Of a stretch of 64,000 nt of DNA, positions 44,715 to 52,890 are shown piece by piece. The notes under the pieces were generated by a model. It was given only the letters and a program-made list of their open reading frames with translations, was not told the DNA's origin and did not search any database. Every line of letters begins with the position of its first letter. Positions within the stretch are counted from its first letter, which is position 1. Origin of the DNA: Verrucomicrobiales bacterium (lineage in GTDB: Bacteria; Verrucomicrobiota; Verrucomicrobiia; Verrucomicrobiales; DEV007); contig JARGPJ010000003.1 of the NCBI GenBank assembly GCA_029212615.1, positions 1-64,000 of the forward strand. The letters run 5' to 3'. The translations under genes and the position numbers were made by a program.

Positions 44715-45340
44715 TTTTCATTCTCGGAATTGATTCTTGGAGAGCATCCGAGATTGAAGCTGATACAAATGCGGTCATCTGTGTTCAAATTCGGTTTCAC
44801 CTGATGCAACAGCCACGAGGGGAAAATGATCATACGCCCCTCAACCGGCTGATACTGAACCGTTTTGTAGGTCCATCGATTGTTGGAAACCTGAGGAATG
44901 ACCTCCATCATTCGCACCTCTCTTGGATCACGAAATTCGATTTCACCGCAGTTGGCAGGTGTCTGGAGATAGTAGACGCCGCTGAGAAAGGAAAGCGGGT
45001 GATTGTGCAGCGTGTTGTATCCGTGCTGAGGATTGATGATTCCCCAGGCGTTGAGCAATTCGACACGGTAATCCGAAAGGGCCCACTGACCGAAATCAGC
45101 GACCTCTTCACCGGCTTCATAAATGACTTCGATCAAAGGCTTGAACGCCGGATTCTGATGAAGGTTCGTCTCACTGTGCCACCCCAGTTGGGTCGAGCGA
45201 CTCGTAATACCGACACGATCTTCCTCCCGTATCCGATAGAGCTCAGATCGCCACAAGTCATGATGCCCTTTCAGCTCATGGTGATCAAAATACCAAATTG
45301 AAGTTGGAAACCAGTCTTCTCTAATGCCTTCAACACTCAT
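44711..45340 (-). CDS. Putative 2OG-Fe(II) oxygenase (TIGR02466-like), second copy
   Basis: A 209-residue protein resembling the TIGR02466 group of predicted 2-oxoglutarate/Fe(II)-dependent oxygenases. N-terminal WFPTSIWYF is typical. The core has LHNHPLSFLSGVYYLQTP, with probable iron-ligand histidines, then GEIEFRDPR, then GRMIIFPSWLLHQVKPN with the distal His and RICISFNLG, where the Arg is a candidate 2-oxoglutarate anchor. Such enzymes hydroxylate proteins or small molecules. The gene starts 6 bp after a paralogue and lies directly upstream of the giant gene, so modification of the giant protein is a reasonable inference. The two paralogues differ strongly, suggesting different sites or substrates. 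Confidence 0.75.
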   Translation of the reverse strand: MSVEGIREDWFPTSIWYFDHHELKGHHDLWRSELYRIREEDRVGITSRSTQLGWHSETNLHQNPAFKPLIEVIYEAGEEVADFGQWALSDYRVELLNAWGIINPQHGYNTLHNHPLSFLSGVYYLQTPANCGEIEFRDPREVRMMEVIPQVSNNRWTYKTVQYQPVEGRMIIFPSWLLHQVKPNLNTDDRICISFNLGCSPRINSENEK

Positions 45341-45346
45341 GTGGTT

Positions 45347-46003
45347 TTATAAATTGAGATTCTTATGATAATCAGAATGAGGAATCCCCGCTTCAAAGTG
45401 CGAAATCTCGCTGCTCGCATAAAAGTCAAAAGCAATCGCAAGTCGTTCGCCTTCAGATCCCTCCGTATTCGAAGAACGGCGATGCTCGAGTTCCGATGGG
45501 AAAATCAAAATTCGATTCTCCTTTGCCGAATACCGGGCGGTCTGAAAACTCAGAAGGTTGAGTTCCGTTTTCGGTAGGGCATCGCTCAGAAAACGACTGT
45601 CCTTGTAAAATTCAAGGTTACCTGCCCCCTCTGGAACCCGGAGATAAAGAACCGCGGAAAACGTCGCGCCCCGGTGATGATGCTTGATCCCGCTGCTTCC
45701 GTTGCTGATCTGAACCACCGGCCAGCATCGCCCTATCGAACACCTCACTTGTGAGGGATCAATCTGCATTTCATCAACAAAACACCGCCTGAAAACAGGA
45801 TGGAGTTCATCCAACAGAGCCGCAATTCTGGGATCCTGGTGAAAATCATTGCGCGCACAGCTCGCCGTAATCCCCGTGTGATTTGCCATCGTCTCCGGAT
45901 CGATCTGCTCCCTCACCGCTTCGAGAGCCCCTTCCTTGATGGCGTCGGACAACTCCACGTCCTCAAAGTAAACAAAGGTAGGAAACCAGGCTTCAATCGG
46001 CAT
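45347..46003 (-). CDS. Putative 2OG-Fe(II) oxygenase (TIGR02466-like), first copy
   Basis: A 218-residue protein with the same plan as its downstream neighbour: N-terminal WFPTFVYFEDVEL, then SSGIKHHHRGATFSAVLYLRVP with candidate iron ligands, GNLEFYKDSRF, and RILIFPSELEHRR with the distal His, ending with RLAIAFDFYASS where Arg could bind 2-oxoglutarate. It is predicted to be a cytoplasmic oxygenase; the substrate is unknown. It lies 13 bp after the radical SAM gene and 6 bp before the second oxygenase, so the three enzymes form a compact modification cassette between the secretion genes and the giant cargo gene. Confidence 0.73.
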   Translation of the reverse strand: MPIEAWFPTFVYFEDVELSDAIKEGALEAVREQIDPETMANHTGITASCARNDFHQDPRIAALLDELHPVFRRCFVDEMQIDPSQVRCSIGRCWPVVQISNGSSGIKHHHRGATFSAVLYLRVPEGAGNLEFYKDSRFLSDALPKTELNLLSFQTARYSAKENRILIFPSELEHRRSSNTEGSEGERLAIAFDFYASSEISHFEAGIPHSDYHKNLNL

Positions 46004-46016
46004 AGGTCTGAGAAGG

Positions 46017-47333
46017 TTAACGATTCCACTTCCAATGAGGGAACTTCAGGCGGAGTTGATCGATATAGCGATCCGTCGATTCATCCCGATAATCCCAGAC
46101 GACACTGAGCACCGCCTGAGAATCGGGTTCACGGATAATGTGATCTTCATTCTTCACATTCAGTTTGTTTTCAAAACACAGACGAAGTCCTTTCGGGGGC
46201 GGTCCCAACTCCCGTAACTCATTCAGCTGAGCAATCGCGTCGTCGAAGTAGCGCTCCTCATACCATTCATAGGTCACGAAATGTCGGGGCTCCCAATCGT
46301 CATTTACCTCGATGTATTCGTAGAGCGAATCGTTGTCGCGAATATTGGAAAAGGTATTTTTCCGTGGATTCCTGTAGGATCCGAATCCAATCACGGAAGG
46401 ACGCTGCCCCAGTTTCCCGAGGTGCTTCGATCCTTCATCCATCGTCGGAATGAAGTTGAAAAATCGATCTCTGTAATCCTCCCTTGAGACATCTTTCCGA
46501 ATCACTCGCAAACATTTGAGGGTTTGCTTGTATTCGACGGTCAGGGTCCGTTCGCCTTCAAACTCCCAGATATAATCCGAGGCGATTCTCGAGCGCATCA
46601 CGAGGTCGAAAAACCGGTCGTTGAGATGCTTCTTCTTCAACAAATCATAGTTCAACTGCAGGCTCAGAATATCAAAACCCGAGTCATGAGCATGTTCAAG
46701 GTCCTGAGCGAAAATCTGATCCGCGTTGATTCGATCCATGTAGTAGATCAAATCCCCTGCCACTGCCATCCCCTTTGATTTGATGTAGTCGACCAATTCA
46801 TGAATCGAATCAGGACTCGCGTAGAGCCGGTTTTGCCGCGCGAGAACCTCCGCATCATAGGACTGAACGCCAACGATGCAGCAGCTGAAACCGAAGTCAG
46901 CCAACAGATCGATTTGTTCCCTGCTCCAAACCGCCGGGTGTACCTCAAAAGTCTTGGAATCAGTCTCTCGAAACTTCGGCAATCGATTGAAGAGAGCCTC
47001 CATCGTCTCCAGTGACATGAGACTGGGCGTTCCGCCTCCGAAGAAATAATTCCTGACCGTTTTCGATTCGATGACCGGAAAAAACGGCTCCATCGTCCTC
47101 GGCAGATAGTCATCGAAATACTGCCGGTAAAGCGCCTCCTCTGAACGCTTGTCAAACTCAACGCCCTTGTAGTAGCAGAACTTACACACACTCGCACAGA
47201 ACGGCGTGTGAACATACACGTGAAGATTCGGATTGGTGCAACGGTCCCATGCCGCCATGATCTCGCTGCGGTCCACCTCACGGTAGAGTTCGCGGAATCG
47301 TTCAAGGTTGGAGGCGTAGGACTCAATCTTCAT
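46017..47333 (-). CDS. HemN/HemW-like radical SAM enzyme
   Basis: A 438-residue protein from the ATG at 47333, 5 bp after the M50 stop. It has YVHTPFCASVCKFCYYKG, in which CxxxCxxC binds the [4Fe-4S] cluster that cleaves S-adenosylmethionine. FGGGTPSLM is the glycine-rich SAM motif, and IVGVQSYDAEVLARQNR is the next conserved segment of HemN/HemW-type (class C) proteins. The C-terminal part is unlike coproporphyrinogen dehydrogenase, and the genomic setting is not haem synthesis. Class C radical SAM enzymes methylate or otherwise modify unactivated carbons, so the giant protein is a candidate substrate; this is inferred from the operon. The frame extends upstream to 47453 within the M50 gene, but 47333 fits the spacing better. 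Confidence 0.87.
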   Translation of the reverse strand: MKIESYASNLERFRELYREVDRSEIMAAWDRCTNPNLHVYVHTPFCASVCKFCYYKGVEFDKRSEEALYRQYFDDYLPRTMEPFFPVIESKTVRNYFFGGGTPSLMSLETMEALFNRLPKFRETDSKTFEVHPAVWSREQIDLLADFGFSCCIVGVQSYDAEVLARQNRLYASPDSIHELVDYIKSKGMAVAGDLIYYMDRINADQIFAQDLEHAHDSGFDILSLQLNYDLLKKKHLNDRFFDLVMRSRIASDYIWEFEGERTLTVEYKQTLKCLRVIRKDVSREDYRDRFFNFIPTMDEGSKHLGKLGQRPSVIGFGSYRNPRKNTFSNIRDNDSLYEYIEVNDDWEPRHFVTYEWYEERYFDDAIAQLNELRELGPPPKGLRLCFENKLNVKNEDHIIREPDSQAVLSVVWDYRDESTDRYIDQLRLKFPHWKWNR

Positions 47334-47338
47334 CGTAT

Positions 47339-49621
47339 TCAAACGGGATCCGAGCCCTGGTTTACCCCTTCGATAATCAGATTGTAGAGCTTGTATCCCA
47401 GCCAACTCCCGAGCCTGCGTTCGATACCACCTTTGAAACGAACGTAGCCCCACTCGCCTTCCCGCAATCCGGCAAGTCCCGGCGTTTTCAGATCCAGCGT
47501 CGCGTAGGCAGCAATCCTCGGTTGTATGAGTTGCTGAGCGCCGGTGTCCAGTTCCCTCGAAAGTCCCGAAAAGTGACTGAAGGCCTCTCCTTGATATTGA
47601 TCCCCTCCGGGTGTTTTCTCCCGCTCACTTCTTTCGGAGAAGCCGCTTCGAACTGGCAACGGGCCGCCGAAGGCAGCTGACAAGGCGGGATGGGGAAGTC
47701 CTGTCGTTGCCCGGCTTTCAATCCGCTGGAGAACCGCAGCCATCTCATTGTCATGACCGAAGAGTCGAACCCTGACCTCCTGATCCCCCTCGCCTCGAAG
47801 GGAACTGATGCTCTCGGGCGAAGCCGCAATAACGAGCTCGCGACCGTCACCGGGGACAATGCTCAGCAAGGCTTCCCCTGTCGAAAGGTAACGCCCTTTG
47901 AAGCGCGACCGATCATCCAACAGAACGGTTCCGGAAATGGGAGCCTGGACCATCAGAGACGCCACTTTCTCCGTCTGACTGGCCAACCTTTCGCGCAGTC
48001 CCTCGACCTTCTTCCCCGACGCCTCGAACAAAGCCGGCTCGTCCTCTCGAAAGTGATCGAGACTCTCCAGTTCCGCCCGGCTCACCTCCACCTGAATCTT
48101 GTCGAGCATGGCCACTTCCTCCGGATTGACGATCGAAAAAAGGACCTCACCCACCTCAACCTGCTGCCCTGACACTACCTTGACCTCTTCAACAAAACCG
48201 GGGCAATCCACTCGCACGACCTCTTTGCCCGCATAGCGAACCACTGTCGGCGCAGTTGCCGCCGGGTTGACTTGAACGAAGTAGAGAATCCCCCCTGACA
48301 CGAGAACCATTGCCGCGATCCGCCCCAACGCTACCGGGAGGTTGATCCCGTTTTCTCTCGACCACAGGAAGCGCCCCAGTTTCCACACTCCCGTCCCCAG
48401 TGCTCCGGCGAAACTCAGGACCGCGAGCACCACCCCGGCGCCGCGGAACAAATTCGCGACGATAATCAGAATACTGAACATGAGGAGCAGCCTCCAAACC
48501 GCGGACGCAAGGCCGTAAATCCCCAGGAGATAACGATCGTTCACCGTCCCCACCGGTAGAGGCAACGACTTCATCCCGAGAATCAGCCGCTTCGCGAGCC
48601 ACTGCTGCATCATCGTTCCCTTCGTTCCCAAATTTCTGATTCCAACGGCATCACTCAACATGTAGTAGCCATCAAAGCGCATCAGGGGGTTCGCATTGAA
48701 GAGCACAGTCACCATCGAAGCGACCAGAATCACATTGGCAGCGAGGGTGTTGGCAATGCCCGCCGAAGTCGCGCTCCAAACCAGAACCGCCACCGCGGCA
48801 ATCCCCAATTCGACATACATTCCCGCAGCCGCGACCACCCACCGCTGGCGGCGTGTCGGCAAACTCCAGCTGGCACTCGCGTCGACGTAGGTCAGAGGAG
48901 TGATCATCGCAATCAACTGCACCCCCCATTCCGGAACAATACCGCCGAACCGCTTCATCGCGATCCCGTGCCATACCTCATGAACAAACTTCAGAACGAC
49001 AAACACGCCCAGAAGCATGAGCCAGTTCGAAGGCAGAATCACAGCCCCGAGAGTGACGCCCAGACTGCGAAAATCATCCGCGACCATCACCAGCGCCACG
49101 AGAACAAGTACCATCCATGCCACGAAAACGGGAGTCGAGAGAGTCCACCCGAACAGGGTCGCGGCGTGAGAGAAAAACCGGTCCGGATTCCCGATCGGAA
49201 TCTTCATGAACAAAAGAGCCGCTACCCCTTTCGCCTTTTGCTTCGGCGCGCTCTGACCTAGCTCGTGGCGTCGACTGGACTGATCCGCACTCAACGGTTG
49301 CAAAAAATCCTGCTCCAGAAGCCAGCGAAGCAGCGAAATCACTTCTCCCTCATCAAGTGCATTCTCCCGATGCCTGCGTGCATTTTCGGCAATGAGTTTA
49401 CTGACATTTTTCTCCCCGTCCAGAGATCGGAGAAACTGATACTCCGGCAAGCCGATCTGAACATACTTCCGGTTCGCCAGATCCTCGATCACATAAACAG
49501 GCCCATCCTTATCCTGTTGAAAGTGAAATCGGATATCGCCCCGCAAACGCGGACAAGAGACCGACCACTCACGCACGGCGTGATCGACCTCCAACGCTGA
49601 TCTGTCATTGCTTTCACTCAT
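47339..49621 (-). CDS. PqqD-like / M50 metallopeptidase / HlyD fusion protein
   Basis: A 760-residue membrane protein. Residues about 40-110 (VYVIEDLANRKYVQIG...LLRWLLEQDFLQ) look like a PqqD-type winged-helix, a peptide-recognition fold. The membrane part has the M50 site-2-protease signature HEVWH (214-218) and the second zinc motif NPLMRFDG (311-318), with about seven hydrophobic segments between residues 160 and 455. The C-terminal part is a HlyD-like adaptor: VDCPGFVEEVKVVSGQQVEVGE, a coiled coil (500-560) and APISGTVLLDD. Related M50-HlyD proteins accompany bacteriocin and giant-protein exporters. It may process or hold the cargo at the inner membrane and contact TolC. It begins 13 bp after the GAF-HlyD gene. 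Confidence 0.87.
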   Translation of the reverse strand: MSESNDRSALEVDHAVREWSVSCPRLRGDIRFHFQQDKDGPVYVIEDLANRKYVQIGLPEYQFLRSLDGEKNVSKLIAENARRHRENALDEGEVISLLRWLLEQDFLQPLSADQSSRRHELGQSAPKQKAKGVAALLFMKIPIGNPDRFFSHAATLFGWTLSTPVFVAWMVLVLVALVMVADDFRSLGVTLGAVILPSNWLMLLGVFVVLKFVHEVWHGIAMKRFGGIVPEWGVQLIAMITPLTYVDASASWSLPTRRQRWVVAAAGMYVELGIAAVAVLVWSATSAGIANTLAANVILVASMVTVLFNANPLMRFDGYYMLSDAVGIRNLGTKGTMMQQWLAKRLILGMKSLPLPVGTVNDRYLLGIYGLASAVWRLLLMFSILIIVANLFRGAGVVLAVLSFAGALGTGVWKLGRFLWSRENGINLPVALGRIAAMVLVSGGILYFVQVNPAATAPTVVRYAGKEVVRVDCPGFVEEVKVVSGQQVEVGEVLFSIVNPEEVAMLDKIQVEVSRAELESLDHFREDEPALFEASGKKVEGLRERLASQTEKVASLMVQAPISGTVLLDDRSRFKGRYLSTGEALLSIVPGDGRELVIAASPESISSLRGEGDQEVRVRLFGHDNEMAAVLQRIESRATTGLPHPALSAAFGGPLPVRSGFSERSEREKTPGGDQYQGEAFSHFSGLSRELDTGAQQLIQPRIAAYATLDLKTPGLAGLREGEWGYVRFKGGIERRLGSWLGYKLYNLIIEGVNQGSDPV

Positions 49622-49634
49622 GAACAGCCCTTCC

Positions 49635-51500
49635 TCACCACCAGAGGTTCATTCGCAGGAACTCGACCGGCTTGCGAAAAACAACCCAGCCCAGGGAAGC
49701 ACGCCCCGCGAGAATCCTTGCGCGTCCCCTCATTCCGGGGCGCAGATCCCCGTCCCGATTTTCCAAGTTCGCAAAGGCAACAAAAACGTTCTTTTCCTCC
49801 TGCACCTCGGATACCGGATAAACCTCCGATACCTCGCTCTCATAGAGCCGGCTGTTGTGAGCCTCCAACCGCACCGAGACGGGCATTCCGCGGCTCACTC
49901 CCGCCGACTCGGAATCGGCCACCGACAACTCGAGCCGCAGGGCATCAAGCGGGGCAATCTCGAAAAGCTTCTGTCCGGTCTGAACAGGAACCCCGCGGGA
50001 TTTTTCGAGATTCCCGCTTAAAATCAATCCGTCGATCGGAGCCCGCACCTCCATGTTATCGGCACGCCATTGCATCAGCTCAATTTCAATTTCGAGGCCG
50101 TCGGCCTCAAGACTCGCGAGCTGTGAGGAAAGCACATCATCCCGTCCAATGGCCTCCCCTGCAAGTTTGCGCTGACTGTCCCGCCGGGTTTTCAACTCCG
50201 CAATCCGCCAACGAATCTCGCGCCCGTCCAGTTTCGCGAGAACCTGTCCCTTCTCAACAATATCGCCCGGCTTGGCAAAGGCCTCCTCCATGATGCCATT
50301 GAAGGGCGTCGCCACAAACCGCGTCCCCGTCGGTTGAACGCGACACTCGGCTCCAACCTTAAAATCGACCGGAACAAAGAGAGCTGACACCAAAGCAACG
50401 CTCAACAAAGGAAACCCCCACTTTTTGAAACGCCCCGCCTTCCTCGAGAACAAACTGAGTTTCGCACGCAATCCTCGCGGCTTGGACCGGCGAATCAGAT
50501 CCGAAACCACGGCAAGCTCGGGAGTCAGCGCCTCCAGTAAATCCCAGGAACGTTGGAAACCCGCAAGGCGCCCCCTCCAGGAACACAACCAGACGCCCGC
50601 CACCTCATCATCCCGCGACAGCAGAGGTATCGCCACAAAGGCATCCGCGCCAAGAGAACTCAATAACTCATCGTGGTTACCGGAAAGCATTACCTCCCCC
50701 GGAAGCTCCGCTTCGGGAGGCCAGTAGACGGATGCTTTCACCCCCGCCGATTCCCGCATTGCCCGTTTGATCAGATCAATGTTATGACCCCGCTGATCAT
50801 GCCTGGCAGTTCCTGACAAGGCCGCTAACTTGAAGCGGTTCACATTACCGAATCCAATCGCAACCTGCTCACAGCCGACGAAACGCTGAATCTCATCAAC
50901 GAATACAGCGAAGGCGTGATCAAAGTCCGGTTCACGCCCCGCATCATAGAAAAGCTCAAGAAGCTGTCTCGTGCGCTGATGAGCAGCCTGTAGCCTCGAT
51001 GACTTCGAAGAATGCTCCCTCCTCTCAATCAACTGCCCGACAAAAATACCGAGCAACTCACATTCCGGGAGCGAATTCGCCTTTTCAGGCGCGAGGAGCA
51101 ACCCCATCACGAGTTGGCGCATCCCATCCCTGACAGGCACACATAGAAAGTAGTGACCCGCGCAGCCGGACTCATTCAGCGGGCTCATCGAAAGCCTGCC
51201 GGAATTCACCGCAGCGCCCACCTTTGCTCTCACTTCCGGAGAGTAGAGAAGCCGGGCATCGACACCTTGCGACAGGCGATTGACGAGGCACTGAGCCGGT
51301 CCTCCCCCGGGCATTGCCAGGTAGAGAAGTCCGGCCCTCGCTCCCGTCAGCGAAACCGCAAGAGCCGTTACCGCATTCTGAAACTGCGCATTGTCCTGGA
51401 TCCCCTGGACAGCACGAATCTCAGAAGCCGCTTTCTCTGCGGCTGATTGAACCGGTGCGACCGTGGAAGTGCCCGTCTCAGTTGAAATCCCTGCATCCAC
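49635..51500 (-). CDS. GAF-domain / HlyD fusion membrane protein
   Basis: A 621-residue protein. Residues about 30-160 and 185-335 resemble two GAF sensory modules (LLYLAMPGGGPAQCLVN; FVGCEQVAIGFGNVNRFKLAALSG; ADAFVAIPLLSRDDEVAGVWLCSW). A single membrane segment follows (about 360-375, LLSVALVSALFVPVDF). The rest is a HlyD-like adaptor with a half-lipoyl motif (FNGIMEEAFAKPGDIVEKGQVLAKLDG), a coiled coil, the second half-lipoyl (APIDGLILSGNLEKSRGVPV) and a beta-barrel ending near RPGMRGRARI. The GAF part should be cytoplasmic and the adaptor periplasmic. It may tie export to an internal signal, an inference from architecture. It starts 20 bp after the DUF3467-like gene. Confidence 0.85.
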   Translation of the reverse strand: MDAGISTETGTSTVAPVQSAAEKAASEIRAVQGIQDNAQFQNAVTALAVSLTGARAGLLYLAMPGGGPAQCLVNRLSQGVDARLLYSPEVRAKVGAAVNSGRLSMSPLNESGCAGHYFLCVPVRDGMRQLVMGLLLAPEKANSLPECELLGIFVGQLIERREHSSKSSRLQAAHQRTRQLLELFYDAGREPDFDHAFAVFVDEIQRFVGCEQVAIGFGNVNRFKLAALSGTARHDQRGHNIDLIKRAMRESAGVKASVYWPPEAELPGEVMLSGNHDELLSSLGADAFVAIPLLSRDDEVAGVWLCSWRGRLAGFQRSWDLLEALTPELAVVSDLIRRSKPRGLRAKLSLFSRKAGRFKKWGFPLLSVALVSALFVPVDFKVGAECRVQPTGTRFVATPFNGIMEEAFAKPGDIVEKGQVLAKLDGREIRWRIAELKTRRDSQRKLAGEAIGRDDVLSSQLASLEADGLEIEIELMQWRADNMEVRAPIDGLILSGNLEKSRGVPVQTGQKLFEIAPLDALRLELSVADSESAGVSRGMPVSVRLEAHNSRLYESEVSEVYPVSEVQEEKNVFVAFANLENRDGDLRPGMRGRARILAGRASLGWVVFRKPVEFLRMNLWW

Positions 51501-51520
51501 GAGTTTCCCTGCAACTGAAT

Positions 51521-51874
51521 TTAGCTGGCAGATTCAGCCAGCTCCGGCTCAACCGCCTCCGCGCTTTCACTGCTCCGCTCACGGATCTGCTGAAGCACAC
51601 CGCCGAGTGTCTGAACCAAACTTGCCGCATTGGCAGGAGTCATCGCAAGACGATGCTGAATCGGAAGAATGTGACTTCCGGTGGCATGATCGGAAATAAT
51701 CCCCGTTGAGAAATCGAGAATCACCTGATCCCGTCCGGAATTTACGATGACCTGATTTACGAAGCTTGCTTCAGTCTGTTCATAAAGGATGCGAACATTT
51801 GGCTTGTTGTGTTGTTCCAGTTCTTCCGTAGCGCCCGCAGACGCTGTTTCTGTTTCCGTAGTCTTTTTGCTCAT
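51521..51874 (-). CDS. DUF3467-like protein, first gene of the giant-protein operon
   Basis: A 117-residue protein from the ATG at 51874 (MSKKTTETETAS). The central part, ASFVNQVIVNSGRDQVILDF...HRLAMTPANAASLVQTLGGVLQQI, fits the pattern of DUF3467: a short beta domain ending in a TP.(N/H)A..L...L helix. The ends are polar and disordered-looking. DUF3467 has no established function. Its place at the head of the operon suggests a chaperone-like or regulatory role. An in-frame GTG at 51892 exists, but it lies inside a palindrome, so 51874 is preferred. Confidence 0.7.
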   Translation of the reverse strand: MSKKTTETETASAGATEELEQHNKPNVRILYEQTEASFVNQVIVNSGRDQVILDFSTGIISDHATGSHILPIQHRLAMTPANAASLVQTLGGVLQQIRERSSESAEAVEPELAESAS

Positions 51875-51885
51875 GGCATGTAGTT

Positions 51886-51898
51886 GGTTCACTGAACC
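51886..51898. promoter_or_regulatory. Palindrome upstream of the giant-protein operon
   Basis: GGTTCACTGAACC is a perfect 6-1-6 inverted repeat 11 bp before the first ATG of the operon, in a 77-bp gap shared with a possible divergent gene. It is a candidate operator. No regulator is assigned. Confidence 0.4.
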
Positions 51899-51951
51899 GG
51901 AACAGAGACTAACGCCTCAAAGCGATTCCGAAGGTAGAATACAGTGCCAAC

Positions 51952-52512
51952 TTGTTCACACATCTTTCGACAAGCGAGACGTCAGACCACACCGCTATAC
52001 AACAAATCGAGTACACGATTTTCGTCTTGCCGACTCGCTTCCCTCTCGATTCGACCGTTACCTCCCGGCTCAATGAACTCCGGGAGACACTCTCTCCCCG
52101 GGAACTTCAGCGCCTCGCGATGCAACGCCTTCATGAAAGTTGGGCCGAAGCGAAGGAATGTCCGACGGAAAGCAATTCAACTGAGTCTACCTCCGGTTCC
52201 CGCGACGAATCGGTCATCGAGCCAATCATTGAACACAAACACCGCAGCCTGACAGAACTCGCGCCGCCAGCGCCGGTCTCCAAGTTTTACCCGAAGTCGC
52301 CCCGCCCGCTGAAGAGCCCTTCCCGTAGTGGAACCGAACTCCAAACGTATCCTCCCGAGCCCCAGCCGAAAAATTGCACAATTGGCCGGGATATCATCGA
52401 CCAACCTGGCAGCAAAACATCGTCTTTCTTCGGGCGAAAGCGCGGCACAAAGTCGCGCAAGAGCTCCTTCCTTACTTTCCTTCGCGATTTCCAGTTAGCT
52501 GATAATAAGTAG
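51952..52512 (+). CDS. Hypothetical protein, divergent from the operon
   Basis: A possible 186-residue protein with no recognised family. Residues 35-70 look helical and charged (SRLNELRETLSPRELQRLAMQRLHESW, read in parts), residues 75-150 are Ser/Pro-rich and probably disordered, and the end is basic (GRKRGTKSRKSS). Codon third positions look moderately GC-rich in this frame, as in the neighbouring genes, while the reverse frame (about 100 codons, 52177-52495) does not. Its stop overlaps a tRNA-like remnant, which argues for a recent change at its 3' end. It may be spurious. Confidence 0.4.
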   Translation: MFTHLSTSETSDHTAIQQIEYTIFVLPTRFPLDSTVTSRLNELRETLSPRELQRLAMQRLHESWAEAKECPTESNSTESTSGSRDESVIEPIIEHKHRSLTELAPPAPVSKFYPKSPRPLKSPSRSGTELQTYPPEPQPKNCTIGRDIIDQPGSKTSSFFGRKRGTKSRKSSFLTFLRDFQLADNK

Positions 52513-52540
52513 GGCCGGTCGGACTTGAACCGACGACCAG
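52510..52540 (-). tRNA. tRNA 3'-end remnant (T-arm and acceptor half only)
   Basis: On the minus strand a T-stem GTCGG, loop TTCAAGT and matching stem CCGAC are followed by CGGCCCT, which looks like the 3' acceptor strand, and an A at the discriminator position. CCA is not encoded. The rest of the tRNA is missing: the sequence switches at 52541 to the short tandem repeat. tRNA 3' ends are common integration targets. Identity cannot be assigned. Confidence 0.5.
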
Positions 52541-52598
52541 AATTCCGAGGGACAGGTTATCTATTCCGTAATTCCGAGGGACAGGTTATCTATTCCGC
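52541..52598. repeat. Two 29-bp tandem repeats
   Basis: AATTCCGAGGGACAGGTTAT plus CTATTCCG and one further base is present twice in a row, at 52541-52569 and 52570-52598. The same core, GGGACAGGTTATCTA.TCCG, forms the array at 60027-60167. Such short palindrome-flanked units resemble REP elements mobilised by IS200-like (RAYT) transposases; that link is an inference, and no transposase gene is present here. Confidence 0.8.
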
Positions 52599-52688
52599 GA
52601 ACTCCCGCTCGACGAGGGGCAGGCCCTCGTTCTCAATGCCGAAGACCCGTTTCCCGCCGACGAGTGGCCGGTCTATCGGGCGGACTGA
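52599..52688 (+). pseudogene. Possible C-terminal gene fragment
   Basis: An in-frame stretch of 29 codons followed by TGA encodes an acidic, plausible protein end (ELPLDEGQALVLNAEDPFP, then ADEWPVYRAD). Its 5' side is replaced by the short tandem repeat. It may be the tail of a gene interrupted by the repeat insertion. No family is recognised. Confidence 0.3.
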
Positions 52689-52890
52689 ACCAGGGCTAAA
52701 CCGGCACGCATCATATCACCCGCCGATTTCAGACACGGAATCGAGCCGGGGCCACAGAGGTGTGTCCACGCCACGCCGAATCGTGGGCAGACGCGCTACA
52801 GATCCGTTCGTCTTCCCGGCGCAGGCTTGACGACCGGGGAGAATAGCGGTCAAATCTCGTGGAATAAGGCTCTTTCACCCCTTCCTCCCC

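Noticed and set aside
51900-51951. Sigma-54 promoter (TGGCAC) upstream of the operon
   Set aside because: TGGCAC is present on the minus strand, but the required -12 GC element is missing at the proper spacing.
52730-52830. Second tRNA gene candidate near the LuxR-type regulator
   Set aside because: A T-loop-like string is present, but its flanks do not pair and no acceptor or anticodon stem can be formed.
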